Source of the DNA: Dethiosulfovibrio peptidovorans
GTDB taxonomy: Bacteria > Synergistota > Synergistia > Synergistales > Dethiosulfovibrionaceae
Assembly (NCBI GenBank): GCA_002748665.1
Contig: PDTB01000020.1
Location: 1-64,000 of the forward strand
Direction of reading: 5' to 3'
DNA length: 64,000 nucleotides
Shown: one piece after another, positions 18,847 through 28,856 of the stretch
How the letters are laid out: every line of letters begins with the position of its first letter
Position numbering within the stretch: position 1 is the stretch's first letter
The notes under the pieces: generated by a model
Seen by the model: only the letters and a program-made list of their open reading frames with translations
Told to the model about the DNA's origin: nothing
Databases searched by the model: none
Position numbers and translations under genes: made by a program

Positions 18847-19598
18847 TGGCTCTGACGGGCAATCATCGCGGCGGTACATCCGGCTCCGAGGCCATTGTCT
18901 ATATTGACGACCACCACGCCGGTAGCGCAGGAGTTGATCATGGTCAACAGGGCCGAGAGTCCCCCGAAATTGGCTCCATAACCAACGCTCGTGGGGACAG
19001 CGATAACAGGACAGGACACGAGACCTGCGACAACGCTGGGAAGAGCTCCCTCCATTCCTGCCACAGCAATGATAACCCGAGAGGCCATCAGAGTCTCCAC
19101 ATGAGCCAGCAATCGGTGAACCCCAGCAACACCTATGTCGTATAACCGAGTGACCGTACAATTGAGGTATTCGGCGGTCAAGGCGGCTTCCTCCGCAACG
19201 GGAATATCGCTGCTTCCGGCAGCGACGACGGTTACGCCAACTGAGGAGGCGTCATCCTCTTCTTCCCGAACAAGGGCGGCCAAGGATCCCCTGGGATGAT
19301 ACCGGATATCGGGCAGCAACTTGGCGAGAAGCTCGACTTGTTCCTCCCGAATCCGGGAAAAAAGGAAGGTCCCCTGACGTTCAGTCAAGGCTTCAGCAAT
19401 GGATTCAAGCTGAGCATCGCTCTTGCCAGGACAGTAGACAATTTCGGCTATGCCCCGACGGAGGAGGCGATGGTGATCGAATTTCACATCACCCAGATCC
19501 TGAAATGGTTCGATCTTGATCTTATCCACAAAATCCTTCGGAGAAAGCTCCCCTGTCTTGAGGGATTGGGCAAGTCGTAAGAGTTCTTTTGCATCCAT
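18843..19598 (-). CDS. larB: LarB, carboxylase/hydrolase for the nickel-pincer cofactor
   Basis: LarB carboxylates and cleaves nicotinic acid adenine dinucleotide to start nickel-pincer nucleotide synthesis. The 251-residue protein has an N-terminal helical region and a C-terminal PurE/AIR-carboxylase-like domain with VTVVAAGSSDIPVAEEAALTAE, IAVAGMEGALPSVVAGL and the final NIDNGLGAG. The ATG at 19598 has AAAGGG nine bases upstream; an upstream alternative at 19634 lacks one. It is coupled to larE by a 4-bp overlap and separated from rpsD by a terminator. Confidence 0.9.
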   Translation of the reverse strand: MDAKELLRLAQSLKTGELSPKDFVDKIKIEPFQDLGDVKFDHHRLLRRGIAEIVYCPGKSDAQLESIAEALTERQGTFLFSRIREEQVELLAKLLPDIRYHPRGSLAALVREEEDDASSVGVTVVAAGSSDIPVAEEAALTAEYLNCTVTRLYDIGVAGVHRLLAHVETLMASRVIIAVAGMEGALPSVVAGLVSCPVIAVPTSVGYGANFGGLSALLTMINSCATGVVVVNIDNGLGAGCTAAMIARQSQ

Positions 19599-19635
19599 GA
19601 ACGTCATCCCTTTATCGTTTAAATCCTGATACAAA

Positions 19636-19662
19636 CAAAAAGCCCGTCCTGAGGGACGGGCA
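19636..19662 (-). terminator. rpsD terminator
   Basis: On the minus strand an 8-bp GC stem (GCCCGTCC, loop, GGACGGGC) is followed by TTTTTGTTTG. It lies directly after the rpsD stop and insulates larB. Confidence 0.9.
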
Positions 19663-19675
19663 CGTTGCTCTTATG

Positions 19676-20296
19676 TTACTTAGCGTAGTACTCGACGACG
19701 ATCTGCTCGTCAGCGATGGTAGGAATTTCCTGGCGTTCAGGAAGTCGTTCGATCTTTCCTGCCATGCCGTTAAGAGTAAGCCACGCAGGCTTGGAGACCG
19801 CAGCAGCAACTTCCGCGTTCTCACGCAGGACCTTCATCTCACGGCTTTTCTCCACGACAGCTATCTCATCTCCTGGGTATACCATAGCACTGGGAATATC
19901 AAGCTTCCTGCCATTAACCGTAAAATGACCATGGCGGACGAGCTGTCTGGCCTGAGGTCTGGTGGAGCACAGACCAAGACGATAGACCACATTATCCAGC
20001 CGAGACTCCAGAAGAACTAACATATTATGACCGGTAACACCGCCCTGTTTCTTGGCCTTGGCATAGACCGCCCGAAGCTGTTTCTCGCTGACCCCGTAAG
20101 CAAATCGGATCTTCTGTTTTTCGAGAAGCTGCTGCCCATAGATGGATAACTTGGCGGGGCGACGCTTGCTGTTCCCAGAAGCTGCGCTTTTCTTGGCTAG
20201 AAGCTTGTCGTATTTACTGTTTCCAAAGACGTTCACACCAAAACGACGTACCATCTTCCCCTTAGGGAGGTTTTTTCTGTTCGTATTCTTCGACAT
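19676..20296 (-). CDS. rpsD: 30S ribosomal protein S4
   Basis: S4 nucleates assembly of the small subunit body. The 206-residue protein has the N-terminal helical domain and the S4 RNA-binding fold (LESRLDNVVYRLGLCSTRPQ, ARQLVRHGHFTVNGR). No zinc-type Cys quartet is seen at the N-terminus. It stands alone, outside a ribosomal operon, with its own promoter and terminator. Confidence 0.97.
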   Translation of the reverse strand: MSKNTNRKNLPKGKMVRRFGVNVFGNSKYDKLLAKKSAASGNSKRRPAKLSIYGQQLLEKQKIRFAYGVSEKQLRAVYAKAKKQGGVTGHNMLVLLESRLDNVVYRLGLCSTRPQARQLVRHGHFTVNGRKLDIPSAMVYPGDEIAVVEKSREMKVLRENAEVAAAVSKPAWLTLNGMAGKIERLPERQEIPTIADEQIVVEYYAK

Positions 20297-20358
20297 ACCG
20301 AGCTCTCCTCATTTGTGGACTGGGTGACGGCAGTCCAGCAGCCTGTGTATCTCAGGGT

Positions 20359-20387
20359 ACGATACGAAGTTTCAATCGTTTTGTCAA
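20359..20387 (-). promoter_or_regulatory. rpsD promoter
   Basis: On the minus strand, TTGACA (82-87 of the 20300 block) is followed by a 17-bp spacer and TATCGT, just upstream of rpsD. Confidence 0.6.
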
Positions 20388-20402
20388 GGCTTATCCTGAG
20401 TT

Positions 20403-21158
20403 TTACTTGAACTTGACCGTAATTTTCTCTCGAAGACGAGAAAGCTCGTGAGCAAGATACGACGCCTGAAGGGCATCCCTGACCCTGTCTTGCACGAACT
20501 CGAACGGGAGGACTTGCTGGCCTTGATATTCCAGAACACGAACAACTAAGACCGAGCCATCAGGAAGAATCACCGGTGGGATGTCCCCCATACGGAGTTC
20601 CTGGAAGAACGCTTTTTGAAGGGGTACTGGGGTATCCTCAAAGGAGTACCAACGAGGCTTAAGCCCCTTTTCTCTTCCCCGGTAGAGGATCGCTTCATCC
20701 CGATCGGCACAAAGTCGAACGAGCGCACGAACCCGTTTGGGAGCTAGGTATTTCTGGGTATTGGATTCGTAAAACCGCAATAGAGCTGGGGTATGGGTAT
20801 CCCACCCTAAGGCCAGGCGGTCTACGTAGGCTTTGGCCAGGGTGTTGACCGTGTCCCATCTGGTCTGACGAAGGACATCTTCGTTGAAGGCTAGTCCCTT
20901 AAGACGAGCTGCCTCAGAAAGAATAACGACATCCCCTACGTAGGTTAAAAATGACCGCCGCTGAGACGGAGAGAGATCATCAAGAGCCAAGGCAGCGATG
21001 GTACGATCACTGCCCATCCTTTTGGAGAGGATGTAGATCAGATCATCCCTGGAGATGTCCACATTGGAGGCACGCAATGAACTGACAGCCACAGCCTGCC
21101 CCGCATTGAAGACGGAGAGGAGAAGTACCACAAGCCATAGTGTTCGGAGAAAACGCAA
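20403..21158 (-). CDS. SurA/PpiC-like periplasmic peptidyl-prolyl isomerase-type protein
   Basis: This is a secreted protein of about 251 residues. The signal peptide is followed by an N-terminal helical chaperone-like region and a C-terminal part resembling a parvulin fold (YLAPKRVRALVRLCADRDEA, then SFEDTPVPLQKAFFQELRMGDIPPVILPDG). It probably helps fold envelope proteins; isomerase activity is not certain as the parvulin core is divergent. I choose the TTG at 21158 because AAGGAG stands seven bases before it and translation then begins right at the signal peptide. The frame continues upstream to 21272 without support. Confidence 0.6.
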   Translation of the reverse strand: MRFLRTLWLVVLLLSVFNAGQAVAVSSLRASNVDISRDDLIYILSKRMGSDRTIAALALDDLSPSQRRSFLTYVGDVVILSEAARLKGLAFNEDVLRQTRWDTVNTLAKAYVDRLALGWDTHTPALLRFYESNTQKYLAPKRVRALVRLCADRDEAILYRGREKGLKPRWYSFEDTPVPLQKAFFQELRMGDIPPVILPDGSVLVVRVLEYQGQQVLPFEFVQDRVRDALQASYLAHELSRLREKITVKFK

Positions 21159-21222
21159 AAAACTCTCTCCTTTTTGTACAGATAACACCCGTAGCAGAGC
21201 CACAGGAGGCCCAGAAAAGATC

Positions 21223-22317
21223 TTATTGACCTTTGATTCTATCCGACCCTGTTTTAATACCAAGAGCGACAAGGTCCTTGTTCTGCAAAATATCCCACCT
21301 GGAATTCAAGACCACCAGGAATACAGCCGAGTAGCCATCGACCTTCCAGGTCTCTATACTTTCTTCAAAGGCTGAATAGACGGTCTTCAGTTGTTCGAGT
21401 CCTGTGTTCCCCTTTTTCATGGCTGTGAGGAATACACGAACGTCGTTCATCGTCGAGATCTCAGCAGCCTGAAGGATACGGAAAAGGTCATCCAGGCTGT
21501 CGTCCAAGTCAGAGGGTCCGGGAATGTACACGGGGAAGCCCACATCCTGAGCGTTTTCGATCCATTCGGTGTAGACAGCCTCGTCGTTCTCCATAAAGAT
21601 ACGTTTCAGCCCTTCTCGGGAGAGGTTTTCCTGTTCTTGAGGCGACTCCGATTCAAAAATGGGGGCACCCTGCTCCGGTGCTACCGGAACAGATAGACTC
21701 TGAGCGGTTTCACGAAGATAGTGAAAATCCTCGTCAGCCTCCTCCAACAAGGCACTGACCCGAGAAAGTTTTCTCTTAAGCTTACCCTTGGTGACCGCAT
21801 CGGTCACGCCAGCAATCTCGGGACTGATGGCGGCCCATGCCTCCTGAAGCATCGTTCGAACCTGAACGTGAAGCTTAAGATCCCGGTATTTCTCCCATTC
21901 CTTCAAACCGCTTCGGTCGGACTTCAAGGACACATCGTACACGATGGACCGATATCCGAAGAGATCAGGATCCTCCAAGTCCTTGCTGGTCGTAGACCGA
22001 GGCAAATCGATCAAAAACTCCTCCTGGATGGTCTTCTCGACCATCGCGACATCGCTGGGAAAATAGAGGAGGATCTTGACGGTAGCCAGATCGGAAATGT
22101 CCTTAAAGGGGTCGGCGGGAAGAGACGTCCTGCTCCCCGACAAATCCTTCAGGAATTTTTCCGGGGACTTGGCCCAGCCATTCAAGGCGTAGACGTTCAC
22201 CCCTTCTCGTTCGATAAGATCCTGAATGAGGTTTTTCATCCTGCGGACGAATTCCTGATATATAGAATACCTCTCTATATATTGGATTCCCCATTCTTCA
22301 ATTTTTTGGGACTGCAT
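21223..22317 (-). CDS. RelA/SpoT-domain protein with altered catalytic motif
   Basis: This protein of about 364 residues has a RelA/SpoT nucleotidyltransferase-like domain: DISDLATVKILLYF (residues 73-86), GYRSIVYDV (121-129) and LHVQVRTMLQEAW (149-161). In active synthetases the last motif reads ExQxRT; here the Glu position is His150. A helical C-terminal region (residues 220-364) has no family I recognise. The ATG at 22317 follows a G-rich SD; a TTG at 22341 is the alternative. It may be an inactive or re-purposed alarmone-binding or toxin-type relative. Confidence 0.6.
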   Translation of the reverse strand: MQSQKIEEWGIQYIERYSIYQEFVRRMKNLIQDLIEREGVNVYALNGWAKSPEKFLKDLSGSRTSLPADPFKDISDLATVKILLYFPSDVAMVEKTIQEEFLIDLPRSTTSKDLEDPDLFGYRSIVYDVSLKSDRSGLKEWEKYRDLKLHVQVRTMLQEAWAAISPEIAGVTDAVTKGKLKRKLSRVSALLEEADEDFHYLRETAQSLSVPVAPEQGAPIFESESPQEQENLSREGLKRIFMENDEAVYTEWIENAQDVGFPVYIPGPSDLDDSLDDLFRILQAAEISTMNDVRVFLTAMKKGNTGLEQLKTVYSAFEESIETWKVDGYSAVFLVVLNSRWDILQNKDLVALGIKTGSDRIKGQ

Positions 22318-22419
22318 CCTGCAACCACCACCTGTGCTCAATATTGACCTAGATTCGTCCTGCCACCGAGGTTCCCAGTAAAGTATAGATGAAAAAGAGG
22401 ATATTGGGAATACTATTCC

Positions 22420-24528
22420 CTAAAGCTTTCGAGAAGAGACTTCCCGTAAACTCCTGATAAAGGGCTCCTCCGGTGCCAGTATCTCAGCTTTTCTAAGAAG
22501 GGCCAGTCCATCGACGCTCCTGCCTATACTCAGCATCCCGTGAGCTTCCATAGCAAGCGCCATAGCCCGTGTTGATCGATCCGATGGCTTAGGGGCCTGG
22601 TGCCCCCAAAGAGCCACGTATCCTATGTACAGTGCTCGATAGGGCTCGTTGACCTGAACTGCCCGCTCCACCGATAAATAGATATTCAGGGGCAGAACTG
22701 GTGGTTCCACTCCGGGGATTGTCAAAGCCTCGTCGGAACTGTAGAGGACAATTCGTTCATCCAACTCGCTCAGAGGCTTCCATCCTATATCCCAACTCTG
22801 GAGGGGGACTTGGACGATAGAAGTGGGAGGCTCCACGTTCTCAAGTTGTCCATCGCCATGGAGGAGTCCATGTTGAAGGACTGCCAGGGCGTCACGGTCA
22901 CGGCCAATAGCATCATAACTATAGGCTGTCTCAGCCAGAAGCCAAGGCTGATTACCGTTCAGGGCGAGGGCCCTCTCGAGAAACAGCAAAGCCTCACGAA
23001 ACCGCCCCGAACGATTGTAGTCCTGAGCCAGCCGATAGAGAACCTGTACACCGTCGCTACGTTTCACGAGAGCTCTCAGCGGGGCTGCGTCTCTTTTATC
23101 GATAGGACGCGATGTCCGAAGAAGCTCCTTGAAATGGACCTCCTCCGGCGATAGAGGACTTTGAGGAGTTTCCTTTTTTTGAGCCAACCTACGTGTCTTC
23201 GAGACCGCCGGTTGAGATCTCTGTTTCGGGGAACGAGGCAGCTGAACTTGCTCCGTGGATCGTTTTTCCTCCTTGATCTTCTCAGAAGATACGATTATCG
23301 CAAGCTCTTCCTTCAGATTTTTCCCACTCAAGAGATCGGGGGATCCTGTCCTGTCCTGAACTGAAATGTCTGAAACCACAAGAGTCCAGCCCACATCCTC
23401 TGAACAAGGGAGAGCGTCCATGGAGATCCCTTTGTCGGAGGAAACGGGCACGAAAGGGGCACTCGCGATGTTTTTTATAGAGGGGAGCTCAGGCCCGACG
23501 GAGAGAGGAAGCTCCACGATTGATTCCTCAGATATCGGGACCTCAAAAGATGTCACATCATCGGAGATAACGACGGCCATGTCTGGAGAGATGTCGGGCT
23601 TGGAGGCTCCATTATGCAAACGGATTCTGGTCAGGGCCAGGAGAGTTTCCTTATCATCAGGCTTAAATCGCAGGACTTCTTTGTAGCTCTTCTCTGCCTG
23701 GTTGACGGACCCGAGATACATGAGGACGTCCCCAATGCGACGGTGAAGGTCGAAGTTCTCGGGGTCCAAACTCAGGGCACTATAGAAAGCATCCAAAGCC
23801 TCGGCACTTCGTCCCATACGAATCAAGGCCTCACCTTTTTTGATCGAAGCGTCCATTGGCAACGACATCCGTTGTTCGACCTGATCGTAGAGGGTCAGAG
23901 CATCTTTATACTCCCCCTTAAGAAAGGCTTGATCAGCCTTTTCCAAACGTTTTTGAGGAGAAGTATGGAATAGAAATGCTGCGACAGCAGCAACCAAAAG
24001 AAGCCCCCCTCCAAGCACAAGACGGCGTCTCCTCGTCGAAAAGGGGCTGGATTGTTCAGGGGGCCTTCCCTCTAATGGAATGGTTTCCGAACGAATCTCA
24101 TCGGGACGTCCCAAGAAGGATGAGTCTTCTGGTTCATCGCGAGAGGAGAAGACGTCGCCACCAGGAGATACCTCGCCCTGGAACAAGAGCTGTTCCTCCT
24201 GAATTCCCACTTGATCAGGGGGAACGGCAAGCACTTTTTTCCCGAGGGAGGAGAGATCCTGCGACAATTCTTGAGATTCTGCTGAACTGGCCGAGTCCTC
24301 CTGAACAGGAGACACGAAAGAATCACCAGGATCCCGAAACTGATCGAAGGTTGCTTGGGGCTCAGGTTTAGGGACAACGGAAGCCCCTTCACGGAGAAAA
24401 TCTATGGACGAGACGGGCACCGAAGGGAGCTCCTCAAAAAAGGGACGTTCGACAACAGGAAGCCCCATATCCGACGGATTCACCGTAGGCTGAGAGTCTC
24501 GAAGCCAAGCCTCCAGTTTTTTCTCCAA
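22420..24528 (-). CDS. Membrane-anchored TPR-repeat protein
   Basis: This 702-residue protein has an acidic, Pro/Ser-rich N-terminal 160 residues, then one membrane segment (LVLGGGLLLVAAVAAFLFH), then two groups of tetratricopeptide repeats separated by a low-complexity linker. The first group (about 190-300) includes YKDALTLYDQVEQRM and SAEALDAFYSALSLDPENFD; the second (about 480-560) includes GRFREALLFLERALALNGN. It probably scaffolds an envelope assembly. Start: TTG at 24528 with a near-consensus GGAGGTGA eight bases upstream. It is divergent from the NAGPA-domain gene. Confidence 0.75.
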   Translation of the reverse strand: MEKKLEAWLRDSQPTVNPSDMGLPVVERPFFEELPSVPVSSIDFLREGASVVPKPEPQATFDQFRDPGDSFVSPVQEDSASSAESQELSQDLSSLGKKVLAVPPDQVGIQEEQLLFQGEVSPGGDVFSSRDEPEDSSFLGRPDEIRSETIPLEGRPPEQSSPFSTRRRRLVLGGGLLLVAAVAAFLFHTSPQKRLEKADQAFLKGEYKDALTLYDQVEQRMSLPMDASIKKGEALIRMGRSAEALDAFYSALSLDPENFDLHRRIGDVLMYLGSVNQAEKSYKEVLRFKPDDKETLLALTRIRLHNGASKPDISPDMAVVISDDVTSFEVPISEESIVELPLSVGPELPSIKNIASAPFVPVSSDKGISMDALPCSEDVGWTLVVSDISVQDRTGSPDLLSGKNLKEELAIIVSSEKIKEEKRSTEQVQLPRSPKQRSQPAVSKTRRLAQKKETPQSPLSPEEVHFKELLRTSRPIDKRDAAPLRALVKRSDGVQVLYRLAQDYNRSGRFREALLFLERALALNGNQPWLLAETAYSYDAIGRDRDALAVLQHGLLHGDGQLENVEPPTSIVQVPLQSWDIGWKPLSELDERIVLYSSDEALTIPGVEPPVLPLNIYLSVERAVQVNEPYRALYIGYVALWGHQAPKPSDRSTRAMALAMEAHGMLSIGRSVDGLALLRKAEILAPEEPFIRSLREVSSRKL

Positions 24529-24661
24529 AAAGGTCACCTCCACATAGGTACGACTCGAACTGAAGATTATTCTAACACAAGGTCAGGCTCATTCGCCATG
24601 AATAGACGATCTTTATGATACCATTTGCCCATATGGACACAAAAACAGAGGAGGTTTATCC

Positions 24662-26374
24662 GTGAATCGATTCGTTCTACGTTTGACCATCGGAGTTTTG
24701 GTCCTTTTTCATGTGACGATAAGTTCTCTGGAAGCCAAGACGGTCTCCAGAGCCGAGGCCCTGTCCAAAATCGTGAGAGCTTTGTCTTTGCCCTTGGTAC
24801 AGGGAACGAGAATATCCGACGTTCCATCGAATCATGCGCACGTACAGGCCATCGAATCGGCCTTCGCCATGGGGATTCTCTTTCCCTCTGATCGATTCTA
24901 TCCCGATATCGCCATAAGCCGAGCCGAAGCTCTGGCCTTTGCCTTCAAAGCTATAGGCTGGGGACATGAGAGCGATCTGCTACGTACCCTTGATCCAACG
25001 GAATCAGATTTACCTCCCTACTTGGTACCTTTCGTAACCCTGGCTAAAGAAAGCTGGCCCAGCCTTCCAAAGACTTTTACCGCAGCACCAGGCAAAAATC
25101 TCACGAAGCAGGATCTGGACGATCTCGCTTCCTGGCTTGGAAAGTGTATGAGCTCAGGAATCCGATGGGAAAGGCGCATCGATCAATCAGGGCTGACTCT
25201 ACTCCTCCATAGAGAAGGGGTAGGGCGCCCCTCCAAAGGATGGGCGGTTACCGTAACAGAGACGGTTATGAAAAACGAGGCAGAGATCTTGGCTCAGCGT
25301 TTTCGCTCACAAGGCCAGCCGTGTTATCTAGAGCGAGATAGCTGTACCATCTCAGTTCGTCTCGGCCCCTATAACAGTTACGTGGAGGCATGGCTCGCCG
25401 TACGGACTCTTCCATCAAAGTATAGATCGAGCTCAATCGTGCCAGTGGGAGGAGGAAGTAACGCCCTTTTCTGGGCCGCAGTGGTAGCTCCGGCCTCTAA
25501 AGCAAGCATCGTAACGGCCCCGGCCATCGGAGCCCTCACACTTCCTCTCAGCGTCATCGCCGAACAATCAGCAGCGTTGGCCGCTGTTAACGCTGGCTTT
25601 TTTTGGAAGGGACGGCCCGTCGGAGCGCTCGTCGTCAATGGGACGCCAGTTTCAGCTCCGTATAAAGATCGCTCAGCCATTGGCTGGAATCAAGAGGGGG
25701 AGGTGTCTTTCGGCAGTGGAAACTACGTTTTAAAGGCCAAGACGCCTTACGGAGAGGTTCTCGTGCCCTCGATAAACAGTTCGGTCAAGGAGGGCTTCCT
25801 CGGGTTCTTCACTCCACACTTTGGCCAATTCGCCACCAAAATAAAGGGGCAGGGGACCGAAATCCTCCTGGAAAAAGGTCACGTGTTGGCCTCCAGACAG
25901 AGTGTGAGGTCAAACCATTTTATGGAACCGAACCAGAACCTTCTCTTTTTAAAAACCAAAGCATTAGGGCCTTTCGCAAGCGCCAAAAGTGTTGATATGA
26001 AAATCGAATGGAAGGATCCCAACATGAAAGAGGCCGACCAGGTTATTCAGGCCGGCCCACTTTTATTGGGAAGTTCGAGAGGTTTGTCAGGCGAGTGGTT
26101 TTCCCAATCTCTTCTGGAAAAACGCCACCCTCGAACCCTCGTCGGATGGGATACAAAACACCTTTGGTGGCTTGTGATAGACGGACGATCATCGTGGCAC
26201 AGCCTGGGGCTGACCCTGCCGGAAGCTGGGTATCTGATGAGACAGCTGGGCCTTTCTGATGCGCTGAACCTGGACGGTGGTGGATCGAGCCAGCTTTGGT
26301 GGAACGGCATCACCGTCAATAGCCCCTCAGAGGGACGGGAACGACCTTTGCCATACGCCGTCGTTTTCCGATAG
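24662..26374 (+). CDS. SLH-SPOR-phosphodiester glycosidase (NAGPA) fusion, secreted
   Basis: This secreted protein has 570 residues and three parts. After the signal peptide, residues 27-100 hold two S-layer-homology-like repeats (SRAEALSKIVRAL; FYPDIAISRAEALAFAFKAIGW). Residues 193-250 look like a SPOR peptidoglycan-binding domain (WAVTVTETVMKNEAEILAQ, then LGPYNSYVEAWLAVRTL). Residues 255-570 are a NAGPA-type phosphodiester glycosidase domain with VNAGFFWKGRPVGALVVNG and the hallmark NLDGGGSSQLWW. It likely trims or remodels cell-wall glycans. The GTG start follows GAGGAGG. Its stop abuts the clpC stop with no gap. Confidence 0.8.
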   Translation: MNRFVLRLTIGVLVLFHVTISSLEAKTVSRAEALSKIVRALSLPLVQGTRISDVPSNHAHVQAIESAFAMGILFPSDRFYPDIAISRAEALAFAFKAIGWGHESDLLRTLDPTESDLPPYLVPFVTLAKESWPSLPKTFTAAPGKNLTKQDLDDLASWLGKCMSSGIRWERRIDQSGLTLLLHREGVGRPSKGWAVTVTETVMKNEAEILAQRFRSQGQPCYLERDSCTISVRLGPYNSYVEAWLAVRTLPSKYRSSSIVPVGGGSNALFWAAVVAPASKASIVTAPAIGALTLPLSVIAEQSAALAAVNAGFFWKGRPVGALVVNGTPVSAPYKDRSAIGWNQEGEVSFGSGNYVLKAKTPYGEVLVPSINSSVKEGFLGFFTPHFGQFATKIKGQGTEILLEKGHVLASRQSVRSNHFMEPNQNLLFLKTKALGPFASAKSVDMKIEWKDPNMKEADQVIQAGPLLLGSSRGLSGEWFSQSLLEKRHPRTLVGWDTKHLWWLVIDGRSSWHSLGLTLPEAGYLMRQLGLSDALNLDGGGSSQLWWNGITVNSPSEGRERPLPYAVVFR

Positions 26375-28843
26375 CTAGTCTTTAGAACAGCTCTCGGCTT
26401 TGGGGTGAACACATCGAAACGAGAGCCGTCCCCGGGCTGCCCCCACTCGGGCCCTTCCCCCTTCAACGAGCCGACCATCCAAAATCATATCGGTAAGAGA
26501 GTCTTCCAGAAACCGTTGGAGGGTCCGTCTGAGGGGGCGTGCACCATATTGAGGCTGATATCCCTGTTCCAGAAGAAAATCCTTCGCCTTGGCTGATACG
26601 CTCAGGTGGATGCCCTTCTCGGAGAGGCGAGCTCGAACATCGTCCAGCATGACATCCACGATAGCCAGCATCTCGTGTTTACTCAACGGAGTGAAGATAA
26701 CTTGTTCATCGATTCGATTCAGGAACTCGGGTTGAAATGCCTTGCGCACCTCCTCGTCGATGCCCTTTGTCACGTTGCTCCAGTCGGAAAATCCCTCTGT
26801 GTTTTCGGCGGAAAAACCGAAACCCTGGCGTTTAACGATGTTTCGGGCCCCTATGTTGCTGGTCATTATGACGACGGTGTTTCGAAAATCTACCGCCTGC
26901 CCTTGACCATCGGTCAAGCGCCCGTCCTCCAGGATCTGAAGCAAGATGTTGAATACGTCCGGGCTGGCTTTCTCCACCTCATCAAAAAGGATTACCGAAT
27001 AGGGACGACGCCGCACTCGTTCGGTCAATTTGCCGCCGCTTTCATGTCCTACGTATCCTGGAGGGGCCCCAATTAGTTTAGAGACCTCATGACGTTCCAT
27101 AAACTCGCTCATATCCAGGGTTATCAACGAATCCTCCGATCCAAAGAGAAACTCGGCCAGTGCCCTTGCCATCTCGGTTTTTCCGACTCCCGTAGGCCCC
27201 AGGAACAGAAAGCTTCCCACCGGACGTCTGGGATTCTTGAGCCCTCCCCGAGCTCGACGTATAGCCCGGGCCACAGCGGTCACTGCGGCATCTTGCCCGA
27301 TCAGACGGTGATGGAGTTCCTCCTCCATGCGAATCAGCCGCTGAGACTCAGCCTCAGTCAGTTGCTGGACGGGGATCCCTGTCCACTCGGAGACGACTTT
27401 AGCCACATCGTCCTCGGTAAGAACCGGTACGGTTTTGCTCTGTATAACAACCCAGTCTCGACGGGATCGTTCCAGGTCATCAGCGACAGCCCTTTCATGA
27501 TCCCGAAGGGCAGCAGCCTTCTCGAATGCCTGAGAATTAACCGCTAATTCCTTCTCTTTGCGAATACGATCAAGCTTGTTCTCTATCTCCCTCAGAGTTT
27601 CGGGAAGTTCCATGGTGTCAAGACGTACACGGGCAGCCGACTCGTCTATCAGGTCGATACTCTTATCGGGAAGAAACCGGTCGGTGATATATCGCGATGA
27701 GAATCGAACAGCGGCCTCCAGGGCTTGATCGGTTATGGTTACCTTGTGGTGGGATTCATAACGATCTCGAAGGCCCTCCATGATCCGGATGGCGTCGTCC
27801 CAGGTCGGCTCATCCACCTTGACGGGCTGAAAGCGACGCTCAAGGGCGGCATCCTTTTCGATGTGGCGGCGATACTCCTCCAATGTCGTGGCTCCAACGA
27901 CTTGAAACTCTCCCCGAGCAAGGCTCGGCTTGAGGATGTTGGCCGCATCGATGGCTCCCTCTGCCCCGCCAGCCCCCACGATGGTGTGAATCTCATCGAT
28001 AAACAGCACGACATCTTGACATTCTCGAAGTTCAATGACCAATTTTCGCATCCGTTCCTCAAATTCTCCTCGGTATTTGGTCCCAGCAACCAGATTCCCC
28101 ATGTTAAGCTGAATAACCCGCTTGTCCCGAAGGCCTTCGGGAATGTCTCCAAGCAGAATTTTTTGAGCGAGGCCCTCCACTATGGCCGTTTTTCCTACTC
28201 CAGGATCACCGATAAGAACTGGATTGTTCTTGGTACGACGGGAGAGGACCTGGATGACCCTCCGAATCTCTTTAGCTCGACCGACGACAGGGTCAAGCTC
28301 CCCCTTCCCCGCCATCTCCGTCAGATCCATTCCCGATTGATCCAGAATGGGAGTTCGGTTTCGAGCTTTTTTCTCCTTGAAGCTGGCGGCAACGCTGTCG
28401 GTGCCTCCTCCCGATATAAACCGCAAAATCTCAGTTTTACCGTATTCAGGTTCAAGCCCCATAGAACGAAGCACCTGGACTGCCAGCCCATTACCCTCCG
28501 CGAAAAGCCCTAATAGCATGTGTTCAGTACCCACATAATTGATGCCCATATCCCGAGCCTCGCGAATGGAGAGGTCCAGAACCCGCTTTGCCCGAGGACT
28601 TAAAGGAAGATCCTTAGGAATCTCAATGGGATCATTCAGGGAGACACTGGACTCTAAAGCAGCGATCAGGTCGTTCAGGGAGATACCGACGGACGTCAAA
28701 ATTTGAGCGGCCATGCCACCTTGCTCCATCGCCAGTCCTATAAGGAGGTGCTCCGTTCCGATGATCTCGTGTCCCATCCTAAGAGCTTCCCGATGAGCCA
28801 GCTGAATGACTTTTTTACTTCTTTCTGTAAAAAACTGCCACAT
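26375..28843 (-). CDS. clpC: ClpC, AAA+ unfoldase of the Clp protease
   Basis: ClpC unfolds substrates for ClpP. The 822-residue protein has two Clp-N repeats (residues 1-140), AAA domain 1 with Walker A GDPGVGKT and the DEIHT Walker B, a UVR-type coiled linker ([19 protein letters not shown]), AAA domain 2 with GPTGVGKT and a C-terminal D2 domain. The ATG at 28843 has GGAGG upstream and gives the typical [20 protein letters not shown]. It follows ctsR by 13 bp, so it is under CtsR control. Confidence 0.95.
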   Translation of the reverse strand: MWQFFTERSKKVIQLAHREALRMGHEIIGTEHLLIGLAMEQGGMAAQILTSVGISLNDLIAALESSVSLNDPIEIPKDLPLSPRAKRVLDLSIREARDMGINYVGTEHMLLGLFAEGNGLAVQVLRSMGLEPEYGKTEILRFISGGGTDSVAASFKEKKARNRTPILDQSGMDLTEMAGKGELDPVVGRAKEIRRVIQVLSRRTKNNPVLIGDPGVGKTAIVEGLAQKILLGDIPEGLRDKRVIQLNMGNLVAGTKYRGEFEERMRKLVIELRECQDVVLFIDEIHTIVGAGGAEGAIDAANILKPSLARGEFQVVGATTLEEYRRHIEKDAALERRFQPVKVDEPTWDDAIRIMEGLRDRYESHHKVTITDQALEAAVRFSSRYITDRFLPDKSIDLIDESAARVRLDTMELPETLREIENKLDRIRKEKELAVNSQAFEKAAALRDHERAVADDLERSRRDWVVIQSKTVPVLTEDDVAKVVSEWTGIPVQQLTEAESQRLIRMEEELHHRLIGQDAAVTAVARAIRRARGGLKNPRRPVGSFLFLGPTGVGKTEMARALAEFLFGSEDSLITLDMSEFMERHEVSKLIGAPPGYVGHESGGKLTERVRRRPYSVILFDEVEKASPDVFNILLQILEDGRLTDGQGQAVDFRNTVVIMTSNIGARNIVKRQGFGFSAENTEGFSDWSNVTKGIDEEVRKAFQPEFLNRIDEQVIFTPLSKHEMLAIVDVMLDDVRARLSEKGIHLSVSAKAKDFLLEQGYQPQYGARPLRRTLQRFLEDSLTDMILDGRLVEGGRARVGAARGRLSFRCVHPKAESCSKD

Positions 28844-28856
28844 GGACTTTCCTCCG

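Noticed and set aside
18850-19161. N-terminal extension of the larE frame
   Set aside because: Arg/Cys/Gly-rich shadow of larB; LarE homology starts at the ATG at 18846.
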